Positions 51,618-59,779 of a stretch of 64,000 bases of DNA are shown here, piece after piece. The notes beneath the pieces were generated by a model, which did no database searches, had not been told where the DNA came from, and saw only the letters and a program-made list of their open reading frames with translations. The stretch is from a virus. Position 1 is the first letter of the stretch; every line of letters begins with the position of its first letter. The DNA lies in the IMG/VR virus record IMGVR_UViG_3300017593_000150, positions 1 through 64,000 of that record. The stretch is one strand, 5' to 3'. The position numbers were made by a program, and so were the translations under genes.

Positions 51618-52130
51618 TTAGGAGAAGTCACCGATTAACCTAATTCGGCACAACCTTCCCCTCTCATCCAAGGTAGTGCCATCCCAAGCAGTATCGGCAT
51701 CCAGAGCAACGAACGAGTAAGGGAATTCGTGTGGATCGTTCCCAAACTCGATCGAGAGTTCTCCTGCGGACTGAGCTCTCCAAATATCAATTTCCACAGT
51801 TCCTCCAGCAGGCATCTGGTGAACGAACTTCAGCGACGCTTCAGTAACTTCCATATCTCCGCCGAAATCCATCGTCTTCTCATTTCCCGAAGTTTGAATG
51901 ATACCACAACCAATAGCATACCTCAAATTCTCAAGATTCCATTCATGACCAACAACATCTAGTTTAACTGTCTCAGTAACAACCCACTGTTTGATCAACT
52001 TCTCGGGAGAACCCTGTTTAACCTCGAGTTTATCTCGAGTAAATGTTAGAGTTGCTCCAGTCTTAACAGCGCCTATATCAATAGTAGGTGTTTGGCCGGC
52101 GCTTCCAATATAAAGCACACCCGCTTTAAC
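51618..52130 (-). CDS. Major tail tube protein, exon 2
   Basis: Encodes VKAGVLYIGSAGQTPTIDIGAVKTGATLTF and continues to the stop, with the order VLYIG..G.TPT.D.GAVKTG, KQWVVTE..KLDVVGHEWNLENLRYAIG and LSIEFGNDPHEFPYSFVALDA, typical of siphovirus tail tube proteins. Without exon 1 it has no ribosome binding site of its own. Joined to 53311-53355 it gives a 185-residue protein that starts with a normal tube-protein N-terminus. Confidence 0.85.
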   Translation of the reverse strand, partial: VKAGVLYIGSAGQTPTIDIGAVKTGATLTFTRDKLEVKQGSPEKLIKQWVVTETVKLDVVGHEWNLENLRYAIGCGIIQTSGNEKTMDFGGDMEVTEASLKFVHQMPAGGTVEIDIWRAQSAGELSIEFGNDPHEFPYSFVALDADTAWDGTTLDERGRLCRIRLIGDFS

Positions 52131-53310
52131 CTGTTATTTTTCTTGACCCTTTCGGGCAAGTAGTACAACTACTTCCCTACGTCACCGTAGGGGTCGGACT
52201 GTCGTATACACTAACCAGATCCTGAAAGAGGTTAGTGTCCTCTACGCTCAGTCTCTGCAGCCGCAGTTCGCTATTCAACTCTCTTTTGGGTCCCCGTCTT
52301 CTCTCGGGCGGATTTAATTCATTAAATTTCGTCCAGAAAAACTGATATAGAACTTCCTTCAAATCTTTCTTCCTCCGCCCAAGAGGCAAAGCTAACGCAA
52401 TTGTAGCTAACATTCGTTTATCGTCCGGAAGAAACAAATGGACCCTTTCTAAAACACGTTTCGCTTGTCGACCTCTAACTACAACCTCACCTTTCTTCCT
52501 TGAAGTTCTGATTCTCTGAAGGGCATCTTTAACGTCTTTATCATTAACCATTACGACTAACTCAGGAAAGTACGACAAGTACCGCCGTTCCTTCGAACCT
52601 CCCCAAACGCGTAAAATCATAATCTTCTTAATACACCTCGCAACCTTTTGAGCTAGGTCATCGTCCCACAGAGTCGCGCGAACTGCTTGCTGGGGGTTGA
52701 CAACGGTAATCCACTTATAAGAGTGAAACGGAATTAGTGGGTCTCCTATGTACTCGAAGAAATCTAGGGCACAATCTTGATGTAACCTAAAAATCGGTCC
52801 TGTTGGGGTTTGGACAACCGTCCCATACAAGCCCAACTCTTCAAAGCACCTAACTATCTCTTTCACCTCGGGAACCGCCCAACTATTTAAGCACATAGTC
52901 GGGCTATTCTCAATAACAGTACCATCACCACAATAAGCAACGTTCAAAGTAGTAGGCGTCCATCTAAAATCTTTGGGAAGCTTTTTCTTTTTATCATCAT
53001 ACCAACGATAGTGAAGATTCTTCATAACAGGAGCTTTATATCCAACAACTCTGTAAGAGATAAATTTCTTCCCAAATCCAATACGTACTTGTTCTCTAAT
53101 AGAACAGGAAATAACAGGACGAAGAAGGTTACAAACTTGCTCTGCGTACAAACGCTTGGTCGTCCCCAACTCGAACCTATAGTCACCAGCCTTACAATAA
53201 GCAATATGCCCATCACTGAAAATTAATCCATCTAAAATCTCATTTAGCTGAGTGGATACCATTGTGTTTCCCCGTTGATCAGCAGAGGTTTTACGGGCCC
53301 AGTGTCACTT
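52131..53310 (-). ncRNA. Group I intron in the tail tube gene
   Basis: P1 is clear: the last seven bases of exon 1, CGGGCCT (53317-53311), pair with GGGCCCG (53300-53294) across a 10-nt loop, with the splice-site U opposite G, the group I signature. CAACGGGGAAACAC follows and resembles the P4/P5 core. The 3' part has CCCTAC-GGTGAC-GTAGGG (52192-52175), AAGTAG/CTACTT and CCC-GAAA-GGG hairpins. The intron ends in G before GTTAAAGCG. The reading frame is restored exactly as FGP-VKAGV. Length 1180 nt, mostly taken up by a homing endonuclease. Confidence 0.85.
52177..53262 (-). CDS. LAGLIDADG homing endonuclease in the intron (361 aa)
   Basis: Two LAGLIDADG-type helices: LNEILDGLIFSDGHI (~6-20) and TTLNVAYCGDGTVI (~104-117), so a single chain provides both catalytic acidic residues. 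LAGLIDADG enzymes cut intron-less alleles to spread the intron; some also help RNA splicing. A basic C-terminal half (KEVLYQFFWTKFNELNPPERRRGPKRE) follows. The end of the frame overlaps the intron's 3' core hairpin, so sequence is constrained twice. GGGGA lies before the ATG. Confidence 0.82.
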   Translation of the reverse strand: MVSTQLNEILDGLIFSDGHIAYCKAGDYRFELGTTKRLYAEQVCNLLRPVISCSIREQVRIGFGKKFISYRVVGYKAPVMKNLHYRWYDDKKKKLPKDFRWTPTTLNVAYCGDGTVIENSPTMCLNSWAVPEVKEIVRCFEELGLYGTVVQTPTGPIFRLHQDCALDFFEYIGDPLIPFHSYKWITVVNPQQAVRATLWDDDLAQKVARCIKKIMILRVWGGSKERRYLSYFPELVVMVNDKDVKDALQRIRTSRKKGEVVVRGRQAKRVLERVHLFLPDDKRMLATIALALPLGRRKKDLKEVLYQFFWTKFNELNPPERRRGPKRELNSELRLQRLSVEDTNLFQDLVSVYDSPTPTVT

Positions 53311-53355
53311 AGGCCCGAAACTCAATCTTTTGGTGTTATAAGTTGGTGTGTTCAT
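53311..53355 (-). CDS. Major tail tube protein, exon 1 (15 codons)
   Basis: GAGGAGGTGA precedes ATG at 53355, and the frame reads MNTPTYNTKRLSFGP before the intron, with a stop two codons into the intron. MxTPTYNPKxxxxGP is a familiar opening of tail tube proteins, continuing into GVLYIG. The exon end is defined by the P1 pairing. Confidence 0.82.
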
Positions 53356-53406
53356 TTACAATTCTCACCTCCTCAAATTAAGTGTGTACCTCAACAACCT
53401 AACTCA

Positions 53407-53643
53407 CTACAAGTACTTCTCCAGTTCGATCACAGCAGGTTCACTCATCTTCATCGCTTTCGCCATAACTTCATTAACTTTACCACACTTACGACACAAA
53501 CACTTTATCAACGAAGCTCCTCTTATAACATTTACGTAAAAGTATAAGTCCTTATACTTGATACGCAAGATGTCTGTACCATCCAGGTAACCTAGGACGG
53601 CCCCACAACTTGAGCACTTCCAAGCACTAGATTGGTTGCTCAA
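53407..53643 (-). CDS. Com-like zinc-ribbon protein (78 aa)
   Basis: Two knuckles, CSSCG near residues 10-14 and CLCRKCG near 51-57, with AVLGYLDGTDILRIKYKDLYFYV between them, follow the pattern of phage Mu Com, a zinc-binding translational activator of mom, and of related small proteins. The start is TTG at 53643, overlapping the end of the tail-terminator gene by 17 nt. Whether it regulates translation here is unknown. Confidence 0.6.
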   Translation of the reverse strand: MSNQSSAWKCSSCGAVLGYLDGTDILRIKYKDLYFYVNVIRGASLIKCLCRKCGKVNEVMAKAMKMSEPAVIELEKYL

Positions 53644-54055
53644 TGCCTTGTACCTCGAACTCAACTTTAATTGTTCTAACCATCTCTTCCTTAGGAAGAG
53701 ACCACGTGACTCTTTTAACACTACCTGAATAGTAGGTATGGGTAGTATTATTTCTTCGCTCCAATTGATCTTGCAACTTATTACCTAACTTCCGGATCAG
53801 GCTCGAAGCCACATCTTCACCTATCTCAAAAGATAACTCAACGAGTAACGTTCCAGTACACCGAAAGAAAACCTTCTCTTGACTTGAAACCTCTTCCATT
53901 TTCAAGTAAGTAGAAGGAGTAACGCGATCCTCTGGTAAGGAGGAAACTATCACCGGAGCTCTAATCAACCCCAAATTATACGTTTGATCCAAATCCGTCA
54001 AAACGGACTCAATCTTACTACTCAAATCCGACTGAACTTCGTGCAAATAAATCAT
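53627..54055 (-). CDS. Tail terminator-like protein (142 aa)
   Basis: The position after the HK97 gp10-like gene and before the tube gene, the length, and the pattern of an N-terminal helix then strands (LHEVQSDLSSKIESVLTDLDQ; FFRCTGTLLVELSFEI; TIKVEFEVQGIEQ) fit a gpU-type tail terminator that ends tube growth. Sequence motifs in this family are weak, so context is the main evidence. Confidence 0.5.
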   Translation of the reverse strand: MIYLHEVQSDLSSKIESVLTDLDQTYNLGLIRAPVIVSSLPEDRVTPSTYLKMEEVSSQEKVFFRCTGTLLVELSFEIGEDVASSLIRKLGNKLQDQLERRNNTTHTYYSGSVKRVTWSLPKEEMVRTIKVEFEVQGIEQPI

Positions 54056-54061
54056 ACTATC

Positions 54062-54439
54062 CTACTCCCAAATCTCCCTCAATCGATCTGAAGCCCTTTG
54101 GAGAGCAGCCGCAATAAAGTCTCGAGGGATCATCCGCCTTGTACCTTTAGTCACATATTTTAGATGGGGTGCTTTACCAGTGTCAAAAGCAATTCCGTCG
54201 CGATTCTTACGAATCGAAGCCTTTAAACGTCCAGTACGAATATGAACCAAAGGGGACAAGTTAGTAGGACGTCGCCTTGAGTAAGGATGTCCTCGTCTGC
54301 GTAACTCCTCGTTAGAAAGAGGTTCACCACTAACGAGTCGAATAACCTCCTCAAATATCACATCGATGGACTTTTGCTTCCTTCTCTCAAGGTCATCGTA
54401 AATCTTCGAAACAGAAGGTAATCGAATTAACAGTCTCAT
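54062..54439 (-). CDS. HK97 gp10-like tail completion protein (125 aa)
   Basis: The central LVHIRTGRLKASIRKNRDGIAFDTGKAPHLKYVTKGTRRMIPRDFIAAALQRASDRL is the gp10/minor-tail pattern: TGRL..SI...., then APYA..VEFGT....ARPF...A. Here YVTKGTRRMIPRDF takes that last role. It overlaps the upstream gene by 4 nt. It joins tail to connector in other siphoviruses. Confidence 0.65.
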   Translation of the reverse strand: MRLLIRLPSVSKIYDDLERRKQKSIDVIFEEVIRLVSGEPLSNEELRRRGHPYSRRRPTNLSPLVHIRTGRLKASIRKNRDGIAFDTGKAPHLKYVTKGTRRMIPRDFIAAALQRASDRLREIWE

Positions 54440-55017
54440 CGTTCTCTTATCCGTACAACATCAAGTTCCCAATGATGCAATCTACCTCTTCGATCAAAAG
54501 CTTGCTGTGCCTCTACTACAGAAAAAGTCTCGTTCGTTTCTTGGTCAATCAGTACATCGTCAGAGCGAATTTCAACTCCGGGTAAACACACCATTACACT
54601 CGAAGAGACTAACGTAACACGACCAAACTCATCCGTTCCTATAGCCCTTCTAGTAGTATAAACCGCGCCGGTGACTTGTCCTATGTCAAGACCAACTTCT
54701 TCGGTGGTATAAATCGAAAGGGAACCATCCTGAGTACACGTAACGTACTCCAGCCCAGGAAACTTATTTGACGTAAGAGACGCGCTAAACTTAGTTAAAG
54801 TAAGAGTTTCAGTTACAGAGGCCCCGACTAACGTGCACAACACGCTCGGTGTATCTCCTAACCAGGTCAATCGCAACGTAGCTTCAGGATGTATTTGCGA
54901 AATGTTCAAAGCAGTAGGAACTCCTCTTTTGCAAGATAACTCCACTGTAACACAAGTGGTATACCGACGAACCGTGTAAACACGCTGTCTGTAATGAAAG
55001 CCAACGAGATTGGTCAT
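54436..55017 (-). CDS. Head-closure/stopper-like protein (193 aa)
   Basis: Lies between connector and gp10-like genes, the expected place of a stopper. The sequence has strand-rich blocks (VTVELSCKRGVPTALNISQIHPEATLRLTWLGD) and a C-terminal IRSDDVLIDQETNETFSVVEAQQAFDRRGRLHHWELDVVRI, which matches the final strands of head-tail joining proteins (..D.l......f.V......g....w.v...). Moderately supported by context. Confidence 0.5.
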   Translation of the reverse strand: MTNLVGFHYRQRVYTVRRYTTCVTVELSCKRGVPTALNISQIHPEATLRLTWLGDTPSVLCTLVGASVTETLTLTKFSASLTSNKFPGLEYVTCTQDGSLSIYTTEEVGLDIGQVTGAVYTTRRAIGTDEFGRVTLVSSSVMVCLPGVEIRSDDVLIDQETNETFSVVEAQQAFDRRGRLHHWELDVVRIRER

Positions 55018-56906
55018 CTCACAATATACCTTTTGGTGTACTCTTTCAAAGGTCCGTAAACCTTCTTAATAGCATTCACCATAGGATGTTGAGGTGGCAC
55101 AACTTCGAGGGTCCTCTCAATTGCCTCGAGTGCTTTTTGACAATATACTCTCGAAACTTCGTACTGTGCAAGGGCAAAACTCGGATGGAGAGAAGTTGCT
55201 TGAAGGAGGAGTTTGAGCGCTACGTCCAAATTTTCAGGATGCTCTTCATACTCGTTCAACAGATCGAGCGCGAGATTAAAATACGGTAAGGGGTTTTCCG
55301 GTTCCTCCTCTAACTGCATGTTGATCAACTCTCGATAAAAAGAGAGTTTCTCTTTCATGCGTGGGGACAGAAATCCTAGGTGGTAAATCACTACATCATT
55401 AACTCGTGATACAACACGGTTCTCCTCAGTAGCGCAGCGTTCAAACGTCTCGTGAACCCGATTTGAGTAGTACCAAGTTCGTGGGTTCTTAACCAAACGA
55501 ATGGCATCTTGATAGATGACCGTCCCCTCTTGCGGAGTTAAATTGTGCACCTGAAGCTGGACCGCGTCTGTATTCTCAGGTGTTTCCAACATCACTGCGT
55601 AAATCTGCTTATAGTCAACAATTTCGTCCAGGTCCTGTTGAAGGAGCCAAGTGCCGTTCGCCCTCTGTAAGTACAAATTCCGCGCTTTAGAGAAGTCTTT
55701 ATCTAATTTAGTCTCTAACACCTCAGCTCCAAAGCGCTTTGCAAAAGACAGAGATTCATCTTGAGAACCGGTGTCTACCAAAATCACCTGTTGAGCAAAA
55801 GGAAGAGCAGTGCCCAAATACGTGGGGAGGTTTTTCATTTCGTCCTTCATAATCGTTGCAATAGTCAAGGTAGGAGTACGAAGTCTCGCAATAGAACAAT
55901 TGTCGGGTAAGTCATTAACCTTCTTGATAATGGGCACATTAACTGGGCGTAGGCCTTCATAAGGAAGCTGTTGCCCGTAGTAAGGATTAATCAAAATACG
56001 CGGGGCAATCTTTTCAAAGGAAGCAAAAGCCCTAATTTCCCAAGTAACTTGATCTTTCAAATATCGATTATCCGACCAAGTCCGTAGTACAGGAAATTGG
56101 TACGCGAAAACAAACGGATCAGGATTGTCACACATCCTTTGCAATTGCTCAAGGGTAAAAATATCGGCAAAATCCTCACCCTCTCTCAGAACAAAAATCA
56201 ACTTTCCCTGATCAATTTCAGGAACGTCTAAAGGAGTGCAAACAATGACATCCTTGAACAAAGATTTCGCAGTAGAGGGGATGTCCTTCAACCGGCGATA
56301 TTGATAGATTAATACTGGCTCCAACGGTTGAGTTCTGAACCTCGCGTCAAGTTTCAGATCACTAAAATCCTCTTCCATATCCAAAGTGTACATTGGGAGT
56401 ACATAGCTAAAACGACCTTGCTTCATCAGCTCATAACATACAAGCTGAACAATTCGCTCGTCTTGAAACACCTTCAGAGCTTTCTCAAACAGAGTAATAG
56501 CCTCCTCTGTTCTGAACGCGAAACACCAAGGGGCAATCCGAGCTAATGCTCCTCTGTCTTTCCTCTTATAGCTCTGTGGTCCCACACCCTTAGGAAGTCC
56601 AGGAACTACAAAACCAACTTCAGGGGAAGAAAGAACTTTCAAAGCCTCACCAAGGAAGTCTAAATTAGAGAGAGCCGCCTTTGGGTGTACAAAAACAAAA
56701 TACTCCGTTTCGACCTTCTCTAATCCAGCAAGTAACTTCCTACCAAAAGTCTTTCCCCCTTCATAAGTACGACAGTTCAAGACTTTGGTAAGATCTCGTT
56801 GATCCTGTCCAACTACAACTAAAGGAATGCCCTCAATGTGAAAAGGTAGTGTAGTGTTCAAAAACGCGACTACATCTTCCGACGTAAACGTTACAGCGGT
56901 AATCAT
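55014..56906 (-). CDS. Family-2 glycosyltransferase with TPR tail (630 aa)
   Basis: A second GT domain at ~350-520 has TLTIATIMKDEMKNLPTYLGTALPFAQQVILVDTGSQDES, KLDKDFSKARNLYLQRANGTWLLQQDLDEIVD with a DxD-like box, and YYSNRVHETF, as in GT2 enzymes of the SunS type. The first ~330 residues hold another GT-like part (FVFVHPKAALSNLDFLGEALK, DIFTLEQLQRMCDNPDPFVFAY). The end is made of tetratricopeptide-like helices (LPYFNLALDLLNEYEEHPENLDVALKLLLQATSLHPSFALAQYEVSRVY). Overlaps the stopper gene by 4 nt. Probably glycosylates a virion protein. Confidence 0.75.
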   Translation of the reverse strand: MITAVTFTSEDVVAFLNTTLPFHIEGIPLVVVGQDQRDLTKVLNCRTYEGGKTFGRKLLAGLEKVETEYFVFVHPKAALSNLDFLGEALKVLSSPEVGFVVPGLPKGVGPQSYKRKDRGALARIAPWCFAFRTEEAITLFEKALKVFQDERIVQLVCYELMKQGRFSYVLPMYTLDMEEDFSDLKLDARFRTQPLEPVLIYQYRRLKDIPSTAKSLFKDVIVCTPLDVPEIDQGKLIFVLREGEDFADIFTLEQLQRMCDNPDPFVFAYQFPVLRTWSDNRYLKDQVTWEIRAFASFEKIAPRILINPYYGQQLPYEGLRPVNVPIIKKVNDLPDNCSIARLRTPTLTIATIMKDEMKNLPTYLGTALPFAQQVILVDTGSQDESLSFAKRFGAEVLETKLDKDFSKARNLYLQRANGTWLLQQDLDEIVDYKQIYAVMLETPENTDAVQLQVHNLTPQEGTVIYQDAIRLVKNPRTWYYSNRVHETFERCATEENRVVSRVNDVVIYHLGFLSPRMKEKLSFYRELINMQLEEEPENPLPYFNLALDLLNEYEEHPENLDVALKLLLQATSLHPSFALAQYEVSRVYCQKALEAIERTLEVVPPQHPMVNAIKKVYGPLKEYTKRYIVR

Positions 56907-56925
56907 AACAACCTCCTTCCTGTAA

Positions 56926-57741
56926 CTAAACTAATTTACGTTTATACGGAGCGAGTAAACTCCTAACTTCAGTCATTACATCCATCTTCGCGTCTCTCAA
57001 GTAGTTCTCAACGTTACTCAATAAACGGCGACTGGAAAAACCTTCAGATTCCCGCAGGTTATAAAGAGCGGCAACGAGCTTCAAACAGGCGAGTTTAACC
57101 GGAGAAGGGATTTGGGAAAGTCCAAAAGTGTAAGTACATTCAAAGAAACCAGTTTGTGGTACGAAAAACTTAATAAGACCTGTGGACAGTTCTACAAAAT
57201 AATCAGTATCCTCAACCAAATCCACACTGTCGAGCTTAATCTCAGTGATTTCAGAAATGGGAAAGTATCTCAGTCCATACTGAGTAGCTCCCGACAAGAA
57301 ACAGCGCTCTGTTTCACTAACAGAACCTAATTTCAACTGTGTATACGCCAAAATCGCGGACGAGGCAGCCAAAAGGAGGGCTCTGAGAAAGGGATCTTCA
57401 GAAAAATCATCTACGTGCAAATACTCTTTTACTTCATCTAATGTAACAAGCTCAGTAGTCAACGACGAAACGACATCGAACCTGACTTGAGAATTGGCTA
57501 GAAGGTCTTCATAACCATACTTTCCTCGGCCGATTGCAACGTAGGACCCTAACGTAGCAGAAGGAGTAGTCCAATAAGTCAAATAATGTCCGCCAGAAAA
57601 AACAAGATCAACTACATCCACTTTATTTCCAAAAGGATCGAAAACATCTGCCTGAGGTTGTGAAACAAGGACAGTTTGACCTCCTACAACGAAATCAAAC
57701 TGCAGCCTTATCTCACTCCCGGTGTAAACTTGTTTAAACAT
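56926..57741 (-). CDS. Head-tail connector, gp6-like, with N-terminal Ig-like part (271 aa)
   Basis: Residues ~100-271 fit the HK97 gp6-type adaptor: LVTLDEVKEYLHVDDFSEDPFLRALLLAASSAILAYT, PISEITEIKLDSVDLVEDTDYFVELSTGLIKFF, PSPVKLACLKLVAALYNLRE. The N-terminal ~95 residues are strand-rich (SEIRLQFDFVVGGQTVLVSQPQADVFDP...GSYVAIGRG), an extension not usual for this family, possibly a decoration domain. Overlaps the upstream HTH gene by 8 nt. Confidence 0.7.
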   Translation of the reverse strand: MFKQVYTGSEIRLQFDFVVGGQTVLVSQPQADVFDPFGNKVDVVDLVFSGGHYLTYWTTPSATLGSYVAIGRGKYGYEDLLANSQVRFDVVSSLTTELVTLDEVKEYLHVDDFSEDPFLRALLLAASSAILAYTQLKLGSVSETERCFLSGATQYGLRYFPISEITEIKLDSVDLVEDTDYFVELSTGLIKFFVPQTGFFECTYTFGLSQIPSPVKLACLKLVAALYNLRESEGFSSRRLLSNVENYLRDAKMDVMTEVRSLLAPYKRKLV

Positions 57742-58102
57742 TCCTGTCTCCTTCGTTTAAGCAAGCTTTGTAAGTCTCGAGAATCGCCTCAACTTTCTTC
57801 TTACTCATTCGCAAAGTTTTAGAAATCATCGAGACCGAAGCATTTCCGTCTCTATACATTTCAATCACTTTGCGCTCTCGACTCGACTCTGGGAGAGGAG
57901 CCGGAGTAGTATCTACAGACACTTCGACCTTCTTAACCGGTTCACTTTTGGTAACTCGAACAAACCCGTGCATCTCCAAAGTTTGTGCGGTGTCTTCATA
58001 CTTCACCTTACACCGCCCCTTATAAACTCGAACTAACTCCCTATACGTGGGCATCTCCCAATATTCACCCTCATAAGGCCCTTTATATTCTAACTCTATC
58101 AC
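57734..58102 (-). CDS. Small protein with C-terminal HTH (122 aa)
   Basis: GTG at 58102 lies 5 nt after GAGGAGG; the frame upstream of it is not needed. The N-terminal half is acidic and beta-rich (MIELEYKGPYEGEYWEMPTYRELV). The C-terminal part SSRERKVIEMYRDGNASVSMISKTLRMSKKKVEAILETYK has a helix-turn-helix pattern, as in some head or connector genes that also regulate. Lies between capsid and connector genes. Confidence 0.55.
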   Translation of the reverse strand: MIELEYKGPYEGEYWEMPTYRELVRVYKGRCKVKYEDTAQTLEMHGFVRVTKSEPVKKVEVSVDTTPAPLPESSRERKVIEMYRDGNASVSMISKTLRMSKKKVEAILETYKACLNEGDRNV

Positions 58103-58179
58103 AACAACCTCCTCATTACACCACAAGTACTTATAGTAAGTTTTTACCGACTTTCCCACAGAAAAGCAAGTACCAACTA

Positions 58180-58242
58180 GTTAAGAAGCAACAAAAAACC
58201 CCCAACGTCAACACGTTGAGGGTTTTTATACTACTTCTTAAC
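58180..58242 (-). terminator. Terminator after the major capsid gene
   Basis: On the minus strand AAAAACCCTCAACG-tgttga-CGTTGGGGGTTTTTT makes a strong stem ending in a T-run. An outer 9-bp repeat GTTAAGAAG (58180-58188) / CTTCTTAAC (58234-58242) flanks it. Termination or pausing here would raise capsid mRNA above that of the downstream genes. Confidence 0.85.
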
Positions 58243-58250
58243 TGAACTAA

Positions 58251-59201
58251 TTACCTGATACCTACAATGCACGAAATTGCTTGAGGATCTCTGGCTACCA
58301 ACACCTCATCAGCGAAGATATCAAACTTATCATACTGACTACTTTCCTTAGCCAGCGGTTGAACGGTTAGCGGGGTCAACTCAGAGACGAATACTTTGCT
58401 TGTATCAACTACAAACAGAGTACTCAAATTACCTCCTGTGAGAGAAGTAATTGTAGCACCGCTAGCACTCACCTGCTGAGTATCCGGAATCTGGTTGCTA
58501 ACCAAAATAGGAACCTCGTTATAACTCAAAACCTCAAATCCACCTTTCACCTTCACCATGTTAATGAACCTTTGCTGTGCCTGGAGCAATGCCCTAATCC
58601 TTCTACGGGTCCTCTTTGAACATACGATCAAACTGGGCATACCACGAATGGCGTCCAAAGCCTGATCCAGCAGTGCCAGAGTTAAATCACCACCTGTGTT
58701 GTCGGACCCAGCAGGAATAATATTCGAGGAATCGCACAGCTTGTACAGTCCGTCAAACTCCTTAGCGTTGGCGCTGGAGTCTCCCCAACAAATAGCATAC
58801 TCCTCTTTATCTTTGAAATCCTCTGCCTTCGCCTCCATCTCAGCTGTTAGAATATCAACGTACTTAGAACCGATAGCGCGCGCCTTACGAGTAACCTTCC
58901 CTTGTGTTCCGATAGTCTTATAAAGGAACTCGACCTGTTCATAAGTACCGGTTTCTTCATCAAAAGAATCAGTATCAGCATAGAACGCAGCCTTAGCAGC
59001 ACCAGGGGTTCTACGATTGATGTAAACCCCTGCACCAGAACCGGGTTTCCTAGGTATATTCTGTCTCAGCGGGTTAAGGTGCTCGACCATCTGGGTGATG
59101 ATCTTATCAACTTCCTTCGGCAGGATATCAGCGATACCTTCATAACCGCCACCAGTATTCTCTGCTAATGCCCTTCGAAGTTCAGATATAGGATTCAACA
59201 T
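58251..59201 (-). CDS. Major capsid protein, HK97 fold (316 aa)
   Basis: Lies directly after protease-scaffold and before a strong terminator. Sequence shows the helix of the N-arm, PLRQNIPRKPGSGAGVYINRRTPGAAKAAFYADTDSFDEETGTYEQVEFLYKTIGTQGKVTRKARAIG (E-loop region with many charged residues), DILTAEMEAKAEDFKDKEEYAICWGD (spine helix), and the P-domain strand FEVLSYNEVPILVSNQIPDTQ. The C-terminal QYDKFDIFADEVLVARDPQAISCIVGI is typical. GGAGG precedes the start. Confidence 0.85.
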   Translation of the reverse strand: MLNPISELRRALAENTGGGYEGIADILPKEVDKIITQMVEHLNPLRQNIPRKPGSGAGVYINRRTPGAAKAAFYADTDSFDEETGTYEQVEFLYKTIGTQGKVTRKARAIGSKYVDILTAEMEAKAEDFKDKEEYAICWGDSSANAKEFDGLYKLCDSSNIIPAGSDNTGGDLTLALLDQALDAIRGMPSLIVCSKRTRRRIRALLQAQQRFINMVKVKGGFEVLSYNEVPILVSNQIPDTQQVSASGATITSLTGGNLSTLFVVDTSKVFVSELTPLTVQPLAKESSQYDKFDIFADEVLVARDPQAISCIVGIR

Positions 59202-59779
59202 TACTTTTCACCTCCTTTATACTTTTCTGTGAAATCCCACAGCATCCTCATCTTCTCAGAAGGATCTGCGTTTTTGTACTCTTCCGACTCGAGAAACTGC
59301 CGGATTGCATCCTCGGGAGCCTCTTCAGACCTCTCGCCACGAACAACTACAGTTTCCTTCAACTCCTTAACTTCATCAGTAAGAGCCCGAACACTTTCGA
59401 GCACTTCTTGCATCGGCTCCTCCGCATTCTCTTCAAGATCGAGCTCCTCTACACTCTCTTCAATCTCTGCAGACTTTTTTGCAGGGTAGGGATAAGGATA
59501 GGGGTAAGGATATTTTTCCAACTTGTCCAAAATCTTCTTAAGCATCTCCATCGCCTCATCCAACTTCTTCATAACAGCATCTAAATTCGCGGCCTTAAGA
59601 AGTTCGTCCGCCCGCTCAACCAACGCAGAAACACGCTCATCAAGGTCTAGTAACAGTTCAAGCTGACTGGATTCCACTGCCTCAATCAACTCCTCAGTTC
59701 CTTCCTCTTCTTCAAGAGCTTCCTCTTCCTTCTCCTCAAGCTCCTGCTCCTCTAGCTCTTTCATTTCCTTATCACTCAT
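59201..59779 (-). CDS. Nested scaffold protein from an internal start (192 aa)
   Basis: Inside the protease gene an AAGGAGGTGAC sequence lies 3-9 nt before ATG at 59779, where the scaffold part begins MSDKEMKELEEQELEE. Phages commonly make extra scaffold in this way. The match to the ribosome binding site consensus is as strong as that of the independent genes here. Proof would need N-terminal mapping. Confidence 0.65.
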   Translation of the reverse strand: MSDKEMKELEEQELEEKEEEALEEEEGTEELIEAVESSQLELLLDLDERVSALVERADELLKAANLDAVMKKLDEAMEMLKKILDKLEKYPYPYPYPYPAKKSAEIEESVEELDLEENAEEPMQEVLESVRALTDEVKELKETVVVRGERSEEAPEDAIRQFLESEEYKNADPSEKMRMLWDFTEKYKGGEK

